From: Klebsiella sp. BIGb0407
GTDB lineage: Bacteria > Pseudomonadota > Gammaproteobacteria > Enterobacterales > Enterobacteriaceae
DNA: 64,000 bases
Direction of reading: 5' to 3'
Assembly (NCBI RefSeq): GCF_024807845.1
Contig: NZ_JANUEQ010000004.1
Coordinates: forward strand, 62,001-126,000
The notes below the pieces were generated by a model that worked only from the letters and a program-made list of their open reading frames with translations, ran no database searches and had not been told where the DNA came from. Below, piece by piece: positions 1 to 10,133 of this stretch (position 1 is the stretch's first letter; every line of letters begins with the position of its first letter). The position numbers and the translations under genes are program-made.

Positions 1-995
1 ATACAAGACTCCAGAGAAGCCATTTCTACCGTGTTGTCTTGTTTGGTGACGCCAATACGTTTGCAGAATTCACGGATAGAAGCCGCAGTATAGCCACGAC
101 GACGTAAACCTGAGATGGTTGGCATACGCGGATCGTCCCAGCCTTCAACAACCTTTTCCGTTACCAGCTGGTTCAGCTTACGCTTGGACATAATGGCATA
201 TTCAAGATTAAGGCGAGAGAACTCATACTGACGAGGACGCGCCTCAATAGTGATGTTATCCAGCACCCAGTCATAGAGACGACGGTTATCCTGGAACTCC
301 AGGGTACAAAGTGAATGGGTGATCCCTTCCAGCGCATCAGAAATGCAATGGGTAAAGTCGTACATCGGGTAGATGCACCACTTATTACCGGTCTGGTGGT
401 GTTCAGCAAATTTCACCCGGTAGATAACCGGATCGCGCATAACAATAAACGGCGATGCCATATCAATTTTTGCACGCAGGCAGACGGTGCCTTCGGCAAA
501 CTCACCGTTACGCATTTTTTCAAACAGCGCCAGGTTCTCTTCAACAGTGCGGTCACGATAAGGACTGTTTTTACCCGGGCTTGTCAGCGTACCGCGATAT
601 TCACGGATTTGCTCTGGCGTCAGCTCATCGACATAGGCCAGGCCTTTATTGATTAACTCGATTGCATAGTTAAACAGCATATCGAAATAGTCAGAGGAAT
701 AGCGCACGTCACCAGACCAATGGAAGCCCAGCCACTCGACATCGCGCTTAATTGACTCAACATACTCGATATCTTCTTTTACCGGGTTGGTGTCATCAAA
801 ACGCAGATTACACTGACCGTTATAATCCTTTGCGATACCAAAGTTCAGGCAAATAGATTTCGCATGGCCGATGTGCAAATAGCCATTCGGCTCAGGCGGA
901 AAGCGAGTACAAATCTCAGTATGCTTACCGGTCGCCAAGTCTTCATCGACTATCTGACGAATAAAGTTAGTTGGGCGGGCTTCAGCCTCACTCAT
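1..995 (-). CDS. glnS: Glutaminyl-tRNA synthetase, N-terminal 331 residues (runs off window)
   Basis: Charges tRNA-Gln with glutamine in the cytoplasm. The frame is open from the ATG at 995 to the window edge, so the C-terminal part is missing only because the window ends. The class I HIGH signature is at residues 41-44 (HIGH, followed by AKS), and the KMSKS-like motif appears as MSKR near residue 268. The N-terminus begins [14 protein letters not shown], as in E. coli GlnS. It lies downstream of nagE on the same strand, as in E. coli, but here a truncated HicB-like gene sits between them. The tRNA-Gln genes it serves are at 10.5-11.1 kb. Confidence 0.97.
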   Translation of the reverse strand, partial: MSEAEARPTNFIRQIVDEDLATGKHTEICTRFPPEPNGYLHIGHAKSICLNFGIAKDYNGQCNLRFDDTNPVKEDIEYVESIKRDVEWLGFHWSGDVRYSSDYFDMLFNYAIELINKGLAYVDELTPEQIREYRGTLTSPGKNSPYRDRTVEENLALFEKMRNGEFAEGTVCLRAKIDMASPFIVMRDPVIYRVKFAEHHQTGNKWCIYPMYDFTHCISDALEGITHSLCTLEFQDNRRLYDWVLDNITIEARPRQYEFSRLNLEYAIMSKRKLNQLVTEKVVEGWDDPRMPTISGLRRRGYTAASIREFCKRIGVTKQDNTVEMASLESC

Positions 996-1069
996 TGCAG
1001 ATTCCTCACAGCATGATTTTTTCTTATTAACTACGTATGATCTTATAACCTGCTGCGGGAAACAACCTT

Positions 1070-1096
1070 TATGCCCTAAATAATTCAATTTGCTTA
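1070..1096. repeat. Half copy of a palindromic intergenic repeat
   Basis: The bases around CCCTAAATAATTC followed by TTGCTT match the left end of the complete palindromic element at 7188-7318. The matching right end is not visible nearby. The copy abuts the 3' end of the HicB-like gene, whose stop codon lies inside or at the edge of it. Confidence 0.55.
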
Positions 1097-1414
1097 TGAG
1101 AGTGACTCGACGACTGAACTTGCACCTTCAAAGCCGGTTAAATCCACATCAATCACAAACCAGGTATCACAGTGGGAATAGTCCGGACTGGCGGCATAGA
1201 ACATAAATCCGTCATCAACAATGTCTTCCACTGAATACGAGCCGCTCACTAACATATCTTCAATAACAGAGAGGATAGCCTCTTGGGCCATAACAGGTAT
1301 CTCTCGGGGTTCGCCCGCTGAAACACAACCATAATCGGCGTTGTCCAGTGCCGGAACACTGATACCATAAGCGATAGCGTTATCTTTTGGCGTTTCAACG
1401 CCGACTGAAAAAAG
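1094..1414 (-). CDS. HicB-like antitoxin, C-terminally truncated
   Basis: The product starts [20 protein letters not shown] and contains the DYGC.SA and [17 protein letters not shown] blocks typical of HicB-family antitoxins (partly RNase H-like fold). I chose the ATG at 1414; an in-frame ATG at 1429 adds five residues. Relatives I recall continue about 40 residues past the FEG block with a ribbon-helix-helix DNA-binding tail beginning INI.MPD. Here the frame instead ends after seven unrelated residues, next to a palindromic repeat remnant. No hicA toxin gene is adjacent. Probably an orphan remnant without DNA-binding ability; a shortened functional protein is possible. Confidence 0.6.
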   Translation of the reverse strand, partial: LFSVGVETPKDNAIAYGISVPALDNADYGCVSAGEPREIPVMAQEAILSVIEDMLVSGSYSVEDIVDDGFMFYAASPDYSHCDTWFVIDVDLTGFEGASSVVESLS

Positions 1415-1527
1415 CATACTGACCTCCAAATAGAAGGGTTCAAATCCCGATTTGCTCCCGCACTATACACAGATATACAGACGAAAATGCACTACAGGAA
1501 AAGTCAGGTTTATCTGTTTCTCCAGCC

Positions 1528-1560
1528 CAAAAAAAACGGCTGGCAAAAGCGCCAGCCGTT
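1528..1560 (-). terminator. Rho-independent terminator of nagE
   Basis: On the minus strand the stem AACGGCTGGC / GCCAGCCGTT with a six-base loop is followed directly by a run of eight T. It lies just after the nagE stop codon. Confidence 0.85.
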
Positions 1561-1587
1561 CGTTACTGCCTGCCCTTTCGGGCGATA

Positions 1588-3621
1588 TTATTTGCTTTTG
1601 ATTTCATACAGCGGGGTCTGACCTGCAACCACCACCGTACCGGCCTTAATCACCAGGCCTGCGAAATCATCGATATTGCTACAAACTACCGGGCTTATCA
1701 TGGAACGCGCATTGGCATTCAGGAACTCAAGATCCATTTCCAGTACCGGCTGGCCAGCAGCAACTTCTGCGCCTTCTTCAACCAGACGGGTGAATCCTTG
1801 TCCATTTAAAGCAACGGTATCAATACCCATGTGCACCACAATCTCAGCACCTTGCACTGTTTCAAGGCAGAATGCGTGGTTGGTATTGAAGATTTTAACA
1901 ATGGTACCCGCAGCAGGTGACACCACAGTTTTACCCGTAGGTTTAATTGCCACACCGTCACCGACAGCTTTGCTGGCGAAGGCTTCATCAGGAACCTGGT
2001 CAAGCGCAACCACTTCACCACTCACTGGAGCAACCAAAGCCGCCACTGTCACTGAATCCGCTTTAGGCGCAGCCTGAGTCTTCACTGGCGCCGGAGTCGG
2101 TTCGCTGGTTGCTGCTGCCTTAGAACCAGCAACATGACCTGCAACTTTCATCGCATCAGCAATTTTCTCTGCCGCAAAGCCAACAATAATCTGAACGCTG
2201 GTTTTATTCAGACGAATAACACCGGTAGCACCCAGACGTTTAGCCAGGGCTTCATTAACTTGTGATGAATCTTTAACGGTTAAACGCAGACGAGTGATAC
2301 AGGCATCGATATTAGTCAGGTTGTCAGAACCGCCGACAGCAACGATATATTCACGCGCAAGACCTGCGGCATTGTCTTTGTTCAATTCTGCATGGCTGAC
2401 GTTAACATCACGGCCATCAGCTTCATTACCCGCTACCGCCAGTTCACGTCCTGGAGTTAACAGGTTGAACTTTTTGATCATAAAGCGGAAGACTACATAG
2501 TAAATGGCGAAGAATACCAGACCTTGTGGGATAAGCATCCACCAGTGAGTTGCCAGCGGGTTACGGGTAGACAGTGCCATATCCACCAGACCGGCCGAGA
2601 AACCGAATCCGGCAATCCAGTGCATGCTGGCGGCAATAAATACCGACACCCCGGTCAGGAAGGCGTGGATAACATACAGAACTGGCGCCACAAACATAAA
2701 GGAGAATTCAAGCGGCTCAGTAATCCCGGTAAAGAAGGCAGCAAATGCAGCAGCCATCATGATACCCGCCACTTTCGCTTTATTCTCAGGACGCGCGCAA
2801 TGATAGATGGCAAGCGCAGCACCCGGCAAACCAAACATCATAATCGGGAAGAAACCAGCCTGATAACGACCGGTGATACCCACAACAGCTTTACCTTCTT
2901 CAAGAGACTGTGCGCCACCGAGGAAGTTAGGGATATCGTTAATACCCGCAACGTCAAACCAGAATACGGAGTTCAGCGCATGGTGCAGACCGACTGGAAT
3001 TAACAGGCGGTTAAAGAAGGCATAGATACCGGCACCAGCAGATCCAAGTTTCTGAATATGTTCACCAAAGTTCACCAGACCATCAAAAATCACTGGCCAG
3101 ATGTACATCATGATGAAGGCAACCAGAATCATCACAAACGAGGTGAGGATAGGTACCAGACGACGACCGCTGAAGAAGGAGAACGCTTTTGGCAGTTCAA
3201 CTCCGCTGAAGCGGTTATAAAGTTCTGCAGAGATAATACCGACCAGGATACCAACAAACTGGTTTTCGATTTTACCGAATGCAGCAGGAACCTGATCCAG
3301 TGGGATTTTTTGAATCATTGCCACTGCAGCAGGAGAACAGAGTGTGGTCAGCACCAGGAAACCAACGAAACCGGTCAGTGCCGCGGCACCGTCTTTATCT
3401 TTTGACATACCGTAAGCGACACCAATCGCAAACAGCACTGACATATGATCGATAATTGCCGCACCGGATTTGATTAATAGCGCCGCTAAAGCGTTATTCC
3501 CACCCCATGCAACCGGGTCAATCCAGTAACCGACCCCCATCAGTATTGCTGCGGCCGGCAATGTTGCCACAGGCACCATTAACGCGCGGCCTACGCGTTG
3601 TAAATAACCTAGAATACTCAC
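1588..3621 (-). CDS. nagE: N-acetylglucosamine PTS permease, EIICBA
   Basis: Membrane transporter that takes up N-acetylglucosamine and phosphorylates it to GlcNAc-6-phosphate, the substrate of NagA. Domain order is EIIC (residues 1 to about 390, many hydrophobic segments), EIIB (phosphorylated Cys441 in ACITRLRL) and EIIA (His597 in VHMGID, with His582 nearby). An Ala/Pro/Lys-rich linker at about 500-522 joins B to A. At 677 residues it is somewhat longer than E. coli NagE (about 648), mostly through linkers. It is divergent from nagB, with NagC and CRP sites between, so induction by GlcNAc-6-P is expected. Confidence 0.97.
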   Translation of the reverse strand: MSILGYLQRVGRALMVPVATLPAAAILMGVGYWIDPVAWGGNNALAALLIKSGAAIIDHMSVLFAIGVAYGMSKDKDGAAALTGFVGFLVLTTLCSPAAVAMIQKIPLDQVPAAFGKIENQFVGILVGIISAELYNRFSGVELPKAFSFFSGRRLVPILTSFVMILVAFIMMYIWPVIFDGLVNFGEHIQKLGSAGAGIYAFFNRLLIPVGLHHALNSVFWFDVAGINDIPNFLGGAQSLEEGKAVVGITGRYQAGFFPIMMFGLPGAALAIYHCARPENKAKVAGIMMAAAFAAFFTGITEPLEFSFMFVAPVLYVIHAFLTGVSVFIAASMHWIAGFGFSAGLVDMALSTRNPLATHWWMLIPQGLVFFAIYYVVFRFMIKKFNLLTPGRELAVAGNEADGRDVNVSHAELNKDNAAGLAREYIVAVGGSDNLTNIDACITRLRLTVKDSSQVNEALAKRLGATGVIRLNKTSVQIIVGFAAEKIADAMKVAGHVAGSKAAATSEPTPAPVKTQAAPKADSVTVAALVAPVSGEVVALDQVPDEAFASKAVGDGVAIKPTGKTVVSPAAGTIVKIFNTNHAFCLETVQGAEIVVHMGIDTVALNGQGFTRLVEEGAEVAAGQPVLEMDLEFLNANARSMISPVVCSNIDDFAGLVIKAGTVVVAGQTPLYEIKSK

Positions 3622-3737
3622 TGTTGATTCCCCTCATGAGGCCCCAGTTTATGGGGTGCTCAAAGCCATTTTTTTTATTATCAGGCAACATTTAATTCAT
3701 GCCGACGCTTAACATCACACGTAACAGTGTGAAAAAA

Positions 3738-3760
3738 TTTAATTCGTATCGCAAATTAAA
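3738..3760. promoter_or_regulatory. NagC operator, nagE-proximal
   Basis: A near-palindrome, TTTAATTCGTATCGCAAA then TTAAA, closely fits the operator recognised by NagC at nagE in E. coli. A second NagC-like site lies about 80 bp away on the nagB side, consistent with repression by DNA looping between nagE and nagB. Confidence 0.75.
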
Positions 3761-3771
3761 TAGCTATAAAT

Positions 3772-3787
3772 TGTGATAAATATCACC
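3772..3787. promoter_or_regulatory. CRP site between nagE and nagB
   Basis: TGTGATAAATATCACC matches the CRP consensus TGTGA-N6-TCACA at nine of ten positions. Its place between the two NagC operators is as in E. coli. Confidence 0.75.
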
Positions 3788-3816
3788 AAATATCGCTTCT
3801 CCACCTCCCTCACTCT

Positions 3817-3840
3817 GGCTATATCGTAAAACTTATTTTA
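3817..3840. promoter_or_regulatory. NagC operator, nagB-proximal
   Basis: Read on the minus strand the core is AAGTTTTACGATAT, which resembles the NagC consensus TTATTTTACGATA. It is upstream of nagB. Confidence 0.6.
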
Positions 3841-3959
3841 TGATTAAAAAAATCGACGTATCCAGACTTATGCACAATCCATCGCGATACGGACTATCTT
3901 AAAGATAGACAGCTTCCGTCGTAATGACTCTTGTTTGCATACAACTTTAGAGGTAAATG

Positions 3960-4760
3960 ATGAGACTGATTCCTTTAGCAAACCCCGCTCAGGTCGGAAA
4001 ATGGGCAGCCCGCCATATCGTTCAGCGTATTAATGCGTTTAATCCAACCGCCGATCGTCCTTTCGTATTAGGTCTGCCAACCGGCAGTACCCCGCTGGAA
4101 GCCTATAAAGCCCTGGTGGAGATGCATAAAGCAGGCCAGGTTAGCTTTAAACACGTAGTCACTTTCAACATGGATGAATATGTCGGCTTACCGAAAGAGC
4201 ACCCTGAAAGCTATTACACCTTCATGCACCGCAATTTCTTCGATCATGTTGATATCCAGGCAGAAAACATTAACCTGCTGAATGGCTGTGCCGATGATGT
4301 CGATGCTGAATGCCGTCGCTATGAAGAAAAAATCCGTTCATACGGAAAAATTAATCTGTTTATGGGCGGCGTCGGCAACGATGGTCATATCGCCTTTAAC
4401 GAACCGGCTTCTTCTCTGGCTTCTCGTACCCGTATTAAAACCCTGACTCATGACACCCGTGTGGCTAACTCCCGCTTCTTTGGTGGCGATGTTAATCTGG
4501 TGCCGAAGTACGCTCTGACCGTAGGTGTGGGTACTTTGCTGGATGCAGAAGAAGTGATGATTCTGGCTCTTGGTGGTGTTAAAGCGCTGGCACTTCAGGC
4601 CGCGGTTGAAGGTAATGTGAACCATATGTGGACGATTAGCTGCCTGCAGTTGCACGCAAAAGCGATCATTGTCTGCGATGAACCATCGACCATGGAACTG
4701 AAAGTGAAAACGTTGAAATATTTCAACGAACTTGAAGCCGAAAACATTAAATCGCTGTAA
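3960..4760 (+). CDS. nagB: Glucosamine-6-phosphate deaminase
   Basis: Converts glucosamine-6-phosphate to fructose-6-phosphate and ammonia, the last step in channelling amino sugars into glycolysis. The 266 residues are nearly collinear with E. coli NagB, including [16 protein letters not shown] and [14 protein letters not shown] with the catalytic Asp and His. Two ATG codons occur in tandem (3957 and 3960); the second gives the E. coli-like N-terminus MRLIPL and sits behind AGAGGT. First gene of nagBACD. Confidence 0.97.
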   Translation: MRLIPLANPAQVGKWAARHIVQRINAFNPTADRPFVLGLPTGSTPLEAYKALVEMHKAGQVSFKHVVTFNMDEYVGLPKEHPESYYTFMHRNFFDHVDIQAENINLLNGCADDVDAECRRYEEKIRSYGKINLFMGGVGNDGHIAFNEPASSLASRTRIKTLTHDTRVANSRFFGGDVNLVPKYALTVGVGTLLDAEEVMILALGGVKALALQAAVEGNVNHMWTISCLQLHAKAIIVCDEPSTMELKVKTLKYFNELEAENIKSL

Positions 4761-4785
4761 GCATCTTTATTAACCGGGGTAACTT

Positions 4786-5934
4786 ATGTATGCATTAACC
4801 CACGGCCGTGTTTATACCGGTCATGAAATTCTGGATGGCCAGGCTGTTGTCATCGCTGAAGGTCTGATTAAAGAAATCTGTCCTGTTGACGCTTTACCAG
4901 CAGATATTGAAACACGTGATGTGGGTGGCGCGATTATTGCCCCCGGTTTTATTGACGTGCAATTAAACGGCTGCGGCGGCGTTCAATTTAATGACACCGC
5001 TGAAGCTGTTTCACTCGCAACGCTCGATACGATGCAGCGCGCTAACGAGCGTTCTGGCTGCACCAGTTTTCTGCCAACCCTTATCACCTGTAGTGATGAG
5101 CTGATGATGCACGGTGTCCGGGTGATGCGCGAGTATCTGGCGAATCATCATAATCAGGCATTGGGTTTGCATCTCGAAGGTCCATGGTTGAGCCTGGCAA
5201 AAAAAGGCACCCATAACCCGGAGTTCGTCCGTAAACCTACAGCAACTCTGGTCGATTTTTTATGCCAGAATGCCGATGTGATTACCAAAATCACGCTGGC
5301 ACCGGAACAAGTTGAACCGGAAGTGATCCGCCGTCTGGTTGATGCCGGTATTATTGTTTCTGCGGGTCACTCCAGTGCTACCGCTAAAGAAGCAAAAATT
5401 GGTTTCCGCGCGGGTATTACCTTTGCTACTCACCTGTTTAACGCCATGCCTTATATTACCGGACGCGAACCGGGACTGGCCGGGGCTATTTTTGACGCAG
5501 AAGATGTTTACTGTGGCATTATTGCTGATGGCTTACATGTTGATTATGCCAACGTGCGCACAGCAAAACGCCTTAAAGGCAATAAATTATGCCTGGTGAC
5601 TGATGCGACAGCTCCCGCAGGCGCGCACATTGATCAGTTCATTTTTGCTGGCAAAACAATATACTATCGTGATGGCTTGTGTGTGGATGAAAATGGCACA
5701 CTCAGCGGTTCAGCCCTGACCATGATAGAAGGGGTCAGCAACCTGGTTGAACACGCGAGCATAGCCCTGGATGAAGCCTTGCGTATGGCAACCCTTTATC
5801 CAGCCCGAGCAATCGGTGTGGAAAAACAGTTAGGGACTATCGAAACCGGTAAAGTTGCCAATCTGACTGTTTTTACCCACGATTATAAAATTACCAAGAC
5901 TATCGTTAATGGTAACGAAGTCGTCACTGAGTAA
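4786..5934 (+). CDS. nagA: N-acetylglucosamine-6-phosphate deacetylase
   Basis: Removes acetate from GlcNAc-6-P to give glucosamine-6-P for NagB; its substrate is also the inducer that releases NagC. The 382-residue amidohydrolase shows the metal and active-site motifs HLEGPW, AGHSSAT, THLFNAM and VTDATAPAG, the last with the catalytic Asp. It starts 25 bp after nagB and is followed after 5 bp by nagC, so the genes form one operon. Confidence 0.97.
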   Translation: MYALTHGRVYTGHEILDGQAVVIAEGLIKEICPVDALPADIETRDVGGAIIAPGFIDVQLNGCGGVQFNDTAEAVSLATLDTMQRANERSGCTSFLPTLITCSDELMMHGVRVMREYLANHHNQALGLHLEGPWLSLAKKGTHNPEFVRKPTATLVDFLCQNADVITKITLAPEQVEPEVIRRLVDAGIIVSAGHSSATAKEAKIGFRAGITFATHLFNAMPYITGREPGLAGAIFDAEDVYCGIIADGLHVDYANVRTAKRLKGNKLCLVTDATAPAGAHIDQFIFAGKTIYYRDGLCVDENGTLSGSALTMIEGVSNLVEHASIALDEALRMATLYPARAIGVEKQLGTIETGKVANLTVFTHDYKITKTIVNGNEVVTE

Positions 5935-5939
5935 ATCGA

Positions 5940-7160
5940 ATGGTTACTGGCGGACAAGGGCAGATTGGCAATATTGATTTAGTAAAACAGTTAAATAGTG
6001 CGGCAGTTTATCGTCTTATCGATCAGCACGGCCCTATTTCACGTATTCAAATTGCCGAACAGAGTCAGCTTGCACCCGCCAGTGTCACCAAGATTACCCG
6101 CTATTTGATAGAGCGCGGGCTTATCAAAGAAGTCGATCAGCAGGCCTCCACCGGGGGCCGGCGCGCTATTTCCATCATCACCGAAACACGAAATTTCCAG
6201 GCGATAGGCGTGCGTCTGGGGCGTTATGACGCCACCATTACGTTATTTAGCCTCGGTGCAAAATCCCTTGCCGAAGAGCATTATGCCCTGCCGGAAAAAA
6301 CCCAGGACCAGCTTGAAGAAGCCCTGCTTAACGCCATTAATCAATTTATTGAAAATAATGCGCGCAAAATCCGCGAACTTATCGCTATATCGGTGATTTT
6401 GCCCGGTCTGGTTGACCCCGACGGTGGCGTAGTGCGCTATATGCCCCACATCAGTGTTGATAAATGGCCGCTTTCAGATGCACTGGAAAATCGCTTTAGC
6501 GTGACCTGTTTTGTCGGCCACGATATTCGCAGCCTGGCGCTCGCTGAACATTACTTTGGTGCAACAAAGGATTGCGAGGACGCCATTCTGGTGCGAGTCC
6601 ACCGCGGAACAGGGGCCGGTATCTTATCCAATGGCAAAATATTTCTTGGCCGTAACGGCAACGTGGGTGAAATTGGCCATATCCAAGTTGATCCGTTAGG
6701 TGAGCGCTGCCATTGCGGTAACTTTGGCTGTCTGGAAACCATTGCCGCTAATGCTGCTATTGAACAACGCGTCCGCCACTTGCTGAATCAAGGCTATAAA
6801 AGTCGTTTAACCCTTGATGACTGTAGTATCACCACTATCTGTAAAGCGGCGAATAAAGGGGATGTTCTGGCCTGCGAAGTGCTGGAATATGTCGGACGCC
6901 ATTTAGGTAAAGCCATTTCTATTGCTATTAACCTGTTCAACCCACAAAAAGTGGTGCTGGCAGGTGAAATAACCGCCGCGGAAAAAGTGATCCTTCCTGC
7001 CATTGAGCAATGTATTAATGCTCAAGTATTGAACGCATTTCGTAAAGACTTACCCGTCGTCTGTTCCCAGCTTGACGATCGTTCAGCGATTGGCGCTTTT
7101 GCTTTGGTTAAACGTTCGATGTTAAATGGTATGCTATTACTGCGCCTGCTTGAGAATTAA
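5940..7160 (+). CDS. nagC: NagC transcriptional repressor (ROK family)
   Basis: Regulator of amino-sugar genes. The N-terminal winged helix-turn-helix includes SRIQIAEQSQLAPASVTKIT (about residues 35-54). It is followed by a ROK sugar-kinase fold with the zinc site CHCGNFGCLE and the GEIGHI motif. Length (406) equals E. coli NagC. Operator sequences are visible upstream of nagE and nagB, so the locus is likely autoregulated. Confidence 0.96.
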   Translation: MVTGGQGQIGNIDLVKQLNSAAVYRLIDQHGPISRIQIAEQSQLAPASVTKITRYLIERGLIKEVDQQASTGGRRAISIITETRNFQAIGVRLGRYDATITLFSLGAKSLAEEHYALPEKTQDQLEEALLNAINQFIENNARKIRELIAISVILPGLVDPDGGVVRYMPHISVDKWPLSDALENRFSVTCFVGHDIRSLALAEHYFGATKDCEDAILVRVHRGTGAGILSNGKIFLGRNGNVGEIGHIQVDPLGERCHCGNFGCLETIAANAAIEQRVRHLLNQGYKSRLTLDDCSITTICKAANKGDVLACEVLEYVGRHLGKAISIAINLFNPQKVVLAGEITAAEKVILPAIEQCINAQVLNAFRKDLPVVCSQLDDRSAIGAFALVKRSMLNGMLLLRLLEN

Positions 7161-7187
7161 TCTCCCAATCGTGCCAGATATTTTATG

Positions 7188-7318
7188 CTATAGCCCCTAA
7201 ATAATTCGGGTTGCTTGTAGGCATTGAGTGAAACGCGTCGATGAGCATAGACATACTATGTGATTCTACGCGTTTCAAGAAAGTAACACCCAAGCAACTT
7301 GAAGTATGACGGGGATAG
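7188..7318. repeat. Palindromic MITE-like intergenic repeat, complete copy
   Basis: About 131 bp between nagC and nagD. The ends are imperfect inverted repeats: CTATAGCCCCTAAATAATTC on the left, and CTATCCCCGTCATACTTCAA when the right end is read on the other strand; each is followed by a GTTGCTTG-type block. The centre is a further palindrome with arms GAAACGCGT and ACGCGTTTC. The ends resemble short non-coding palindromic repeats I recall from several Enterobacterales. Half copies occur at 1070-1096 and 32015-32054. Confidence 0.75.
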
Positions 7319-7350
7319 TTACTGATTTCCTTTCGTGAGCCCATGACCTG

Positions 7351-8106
7351 ATGACCACTATTAAAAATGTAATTTGTGATATCGACGGCGTCCTGATGCA
7401 CGATAACGTCGCGGTACCTGGAGCCAAAGAGTTCCTCGCGCGCATTCTTGATAAAGGAATGCCGCTCATTATGCTGACCAACTACCCTTCTCAAACCGGG
7501 CAGGATTTGTCTAATCGCTTTGCCTCGGCCGGTATTGATATTCCGGACCACATGTTTTATACCTCCGCGATGGCAACGGCAGACTTTTTGCGCCGCCAGG
7601 AAGGCAAAAAAGCGTATGTTGTCGGTGAGGGCGCTTTGATCCATGAACTGTATAAAGCCGGTTTTACTATCACTGATATCAATCCTGACTTCGTGATTGT
7701 CGGTGAGACACGCTCGTTTAACTGGGACATGATGTATAAAGCCGCCTACTTTGTTGCCAATGGCGCACGGTTTATTGCGACTAACCCCGATACTCACGGG
7801 CACGGTTTCTCCCCTGCCTGTGGCGCACTTTGCGCGGGTATTGAGAAAATTTCTGGTCACGAGCCATTTTATGTCGGTAAACCAAGTCCATTAATTATTC
7901 GTGCTGCGCTTAACAAGATTCAGGCGCATTCTGAAGAGACAATAATTATCGGTGATAACCTGCGTACCGATATCCTGGCCGGTTTCCAGGCGGGTCTGGA
8001 AACCATTCTGGTGCTTTCCGGCGTCTCGACTCTGGCCGATATTGACGCCGTACCGTTCCGCCCGACCTGGATTTATCCTTCAGTCGCAGATATCGACCTT
8101 ATCTGA
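7351..8106 (+). CDS. nagD: HAD-family nucleotide/sugar phosphatase NagD
   Basis: Cytoplasmic HAD (type IIA) phosphatase acting on nucleoside monophosphates in E. coli. The 251-residue protein begins with the nucleophile motif DIDGVLMHD, has a C2 cap, and carries the late motifs GKPSP and GDNLRTDILAG. It follows nagC in the nag operon, here separated from it by the palindromic repeat. Confidence 0.95.
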   Translation: MTTIKNVICDIDGVLMHDNVAVPGAKEFLARILDKGMPLIMLTNYPSQTGQDLSNRFASAGIDIPDHMFYTSAMATADFLRRQEGKKAYVVGEGALIHELYKAGFTITDINPDFVIVGETRSFNWDMMYKAAYFVANGARFIATNPDTHGHGFSPACGALCAGIEKISGHEPFYVGKPSPLIIRAALNKIQAHSEETIIIGDNLRTDILAGFQAGLETILVLSGVSTLADIDAVPFRPTWIYPSVADIDLI

Positions 8107-8115
8107 TGATTCAGG

Positions 8116-8140
8116 CGCCGGAACAAGATTCCGGCGTTTT
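8116..8140 (+). terminator. Rho-independent terminator of the nag operon
   Basis: An eight-base stem CGCCGGAA / TTCCGGCG with a short loop is followed by TTTT, directly after nagD. The rest of the gap to asnB (8141-8406) is AT-rich and should hold the asnB promoter; I do not recognise other elements there. Confidence 0.85.
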
Positions 8141-8406
8141 ATCAATCACGAATTTTTCCGCACTCTTCACTGTCGTTCACTCATGCCAGACACGATAAAA
8201 TTATCGAATCGTTAATTTTCACGCCCTAAACATCGTTTTTTTTCATCGATCTGCAATCACTTTAAAACATTTATCAATCCAGACCAAAAATCCTTGCGTT
8301 TATCTCAGTAATTGAGCATTTTTATTGATAAATGACGTAGCGAAACCGCTGAATAGTTAAATAATTATCAAATTCACTGCTTAGAACTTGGTTATGGAGA
8401 AGTATT

Positions 8407-10068
8407 ATGTGTTCAATTTTTGGTGTGCTGGATATCAAAACAGATAGCGTTGAATTACGTAAAAAAGCGCTGGAATTATCACGTCTGATGCGCCATCGCG
8501 GCCCGGACTGGTCCGGTGTTTACGACAGCGAGAACGCTATCCTGGTGCATGAGCGCCTGTCGATTGTTGATATTAATGCCGGTGCCCAGCCGTTGTACAA
8601 CCCTGCTAAAACCCATGTGCTGGCAGTGAACGGTGAAATCTATAACCACCAGCAGCTGCGTGCCGAATACAGCGACCGTTATACCTTCCAGACCGGTTCA
8701 GACTGTGAAGTGATTCTGGCGCTCTATCAGGAGAAAGGCACCGCGTTTCTCGATGACCTGCAAGGTATGTTTGCCTTCATTCTTTATGACAGTGAAAAAA
8801 ACACCTACTTGATTGGTCGTGACCATATCGGCATCATCCCTCTTTATATGGGTCATGATGAACACGGTAACTTCTACGTGGCATCAGAAATGAAGGCACT
8901 GGTTCCAGTATGTCGCTCTATTGAAGAATTCCCAGCAGGAAGCTATCTGTCGAGCGAAGACGGTGAAATTCGTTCCTACTACCAGCGTGACTGGTTTAGC
9001 TATGATGCGGTAAAAGATAACGTCACGGATAAAGAGCAGCTGCGTCAGTCATTAGAAGACGCGGTCAAAAGCCACCTGATGTCTGATGTTCCTTATGGTG
9101 TTCTGTTGTCTGGCGGTCTGGATTCCTCTGTTATCTCCGCTATCACTAAAAAATATGCTGCACGTCGTGTGGAAGACGGTGAGCGTAGCGAAGCCTGGTG
9201 GCCTCAGCTGCACTCCTTCGCGGTCGGTCTGGTGGGTTCACCCGATCTGAAAGCGGCTCAGGAAGTGGCTAACCATTTGGGAACCGTGCACCATGAAATT
9301 CATTTCACAGTTCAGGAAGGTCTGGATGCGATCCGTGATGTGATTTACCACATTGAAACCTACGATGTGACCACCATTCGTGCCTCTACCCCGATGTATC
9401 TGATGTCGCGCAAAATAAAGGCGATGGGTATCAAGATGGTGCTTTCTGGTGAAGGCTCTGATGAGGTCTTTGGCGGATATCTCTACTTCCACAAAGCGCC
9501 AGATGCCAAAGAGCTGCATGAAGAGACGGTACGTAAGTTACAGGCTCTGCATATGTTTGACTGCGCACGAGCTAACAAAGCGATGTCGGCCTGGGGTGTG
9601 GAAGCGCGCGTACCTTTCCTGGATAAAGCGTTTCTTGATGTTGCCATGCGCATTAACCCGCAAGATAAAATGTGCGGCAACGGCAAAATCGAAAAACATA
9701 TCCTGCGTGAATGTTTCGAGTCCTACTTACCGGCAAGCATCGCATGGCGTCAGAAAGAGCAGTTCTCTGACGGCGTAGGTTATAGCTGGATTGATAGTCT
9801 GAAAGAAGTGGCTGCCCAGCAGATAACCGATCAGCAACTGGCTACAGCCAGCTATCGCTTCCCGTACAATACGCCGGGTTCTAAAGAAGCCTATTTGTAT
9901 CGTGAAATATTTGAAGAGCTGTTCCCGCTGGCTGATGCGGCTAAATGCGTCCCTGGTGGCCCTTCAGTGGCTTGCTCTTCTGCTAAAGCCATTGAGTGGG
10001 ATGAATCCTTCAAATCAATGAACGATCCGTCTGGTCGCGCTGTAGGCGTCCATCAGTCCGCTTACTAA
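8407..10068 (+). CDS. asnB: Asparagine synthetase B, glutamine-hydrolysing
   Basis: Makes asparagine from aspartate, ATP and glutamine. Cys2 (after the removed Met) is the class II glutaminase nucleophile in MCSIFGVLD; RHRGPDWSG and VNGEIYNH belong to the same domain. The ATP-pyrophosphatase loop is SGGLDSS, near residue 235, and SGEGSDEVFGGY follows. At 553 residues it is full length (E. coli 554). A clear AGAA-type ribosome site precedes the ATG. Confidence 0.97.
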   Translation: MCSIFGVLDIKTDSVELRKKALELSRLMRHRGPDWSGVYDSENAILVHERLSIVDINAGAQPLYNPAKTHVLAVNGEIYNHQQLRAEYSDRYTFQTGSDCEVILALYQEKGTAFLDDLQGMFAFILYDSEKNTYLIGRDHIGIIPLYMGHDEHGNFYVASEMKALVPVCRSIEEFPAGSYLSSEDGEIRSYYQRDWFSYDAVKDNVTDKEQLRQSLEDAVKSHLMSDVPYGVLLSGGLDSSVISAITKKYAARRVEDGERSEAWWPQLHSFAVGLVGSPDLKAAQEVANHLGTVHHEIHFTVQEGLDAIRDVIYHIETYDVTTIRASTPMYLMSRKIKAMGIKMVLSGEGSDEVFGGYLYFHKAPDAKELHEETVRKLQALHMFDCARANKAMSAWGVEARVPFLDKAFLDVAMRINPQDKMCGNGKIEKHILRECFESYLPASIAWRQKEQFSDGVGYSWIDSLKEVAAQQITDQQLATASYRFPYNTPGSKEAYLYREIFEELFPLADAAKCVPGGPSVACSSAKAIEWDESFKSMNDPSGRAVGVHQSAY

Positions 10069-10085
10069 CTGAGCCGTTTTCTATA

Positions 10086-10133
10086 AGAGACTAACCAGCC
10101 CGCCTGTGCGTTGCTGGTTAGTCTCTTTTTTTT
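10086..10133 (+). terminator. Strong rho-independent terminator after asnB
   Basis: A 14-base stem AGAGACTAACCAGC / GCTGGTTAGTCTCT is followed by a run of T. Confidence 0.92.

Noticed and set aside
2524-3405. Long plus-strand open frames opposite nagE (159 and 115 residues)
   Set aside because: Shadows of the conserved nagE coding frame; no start context or family similarity.
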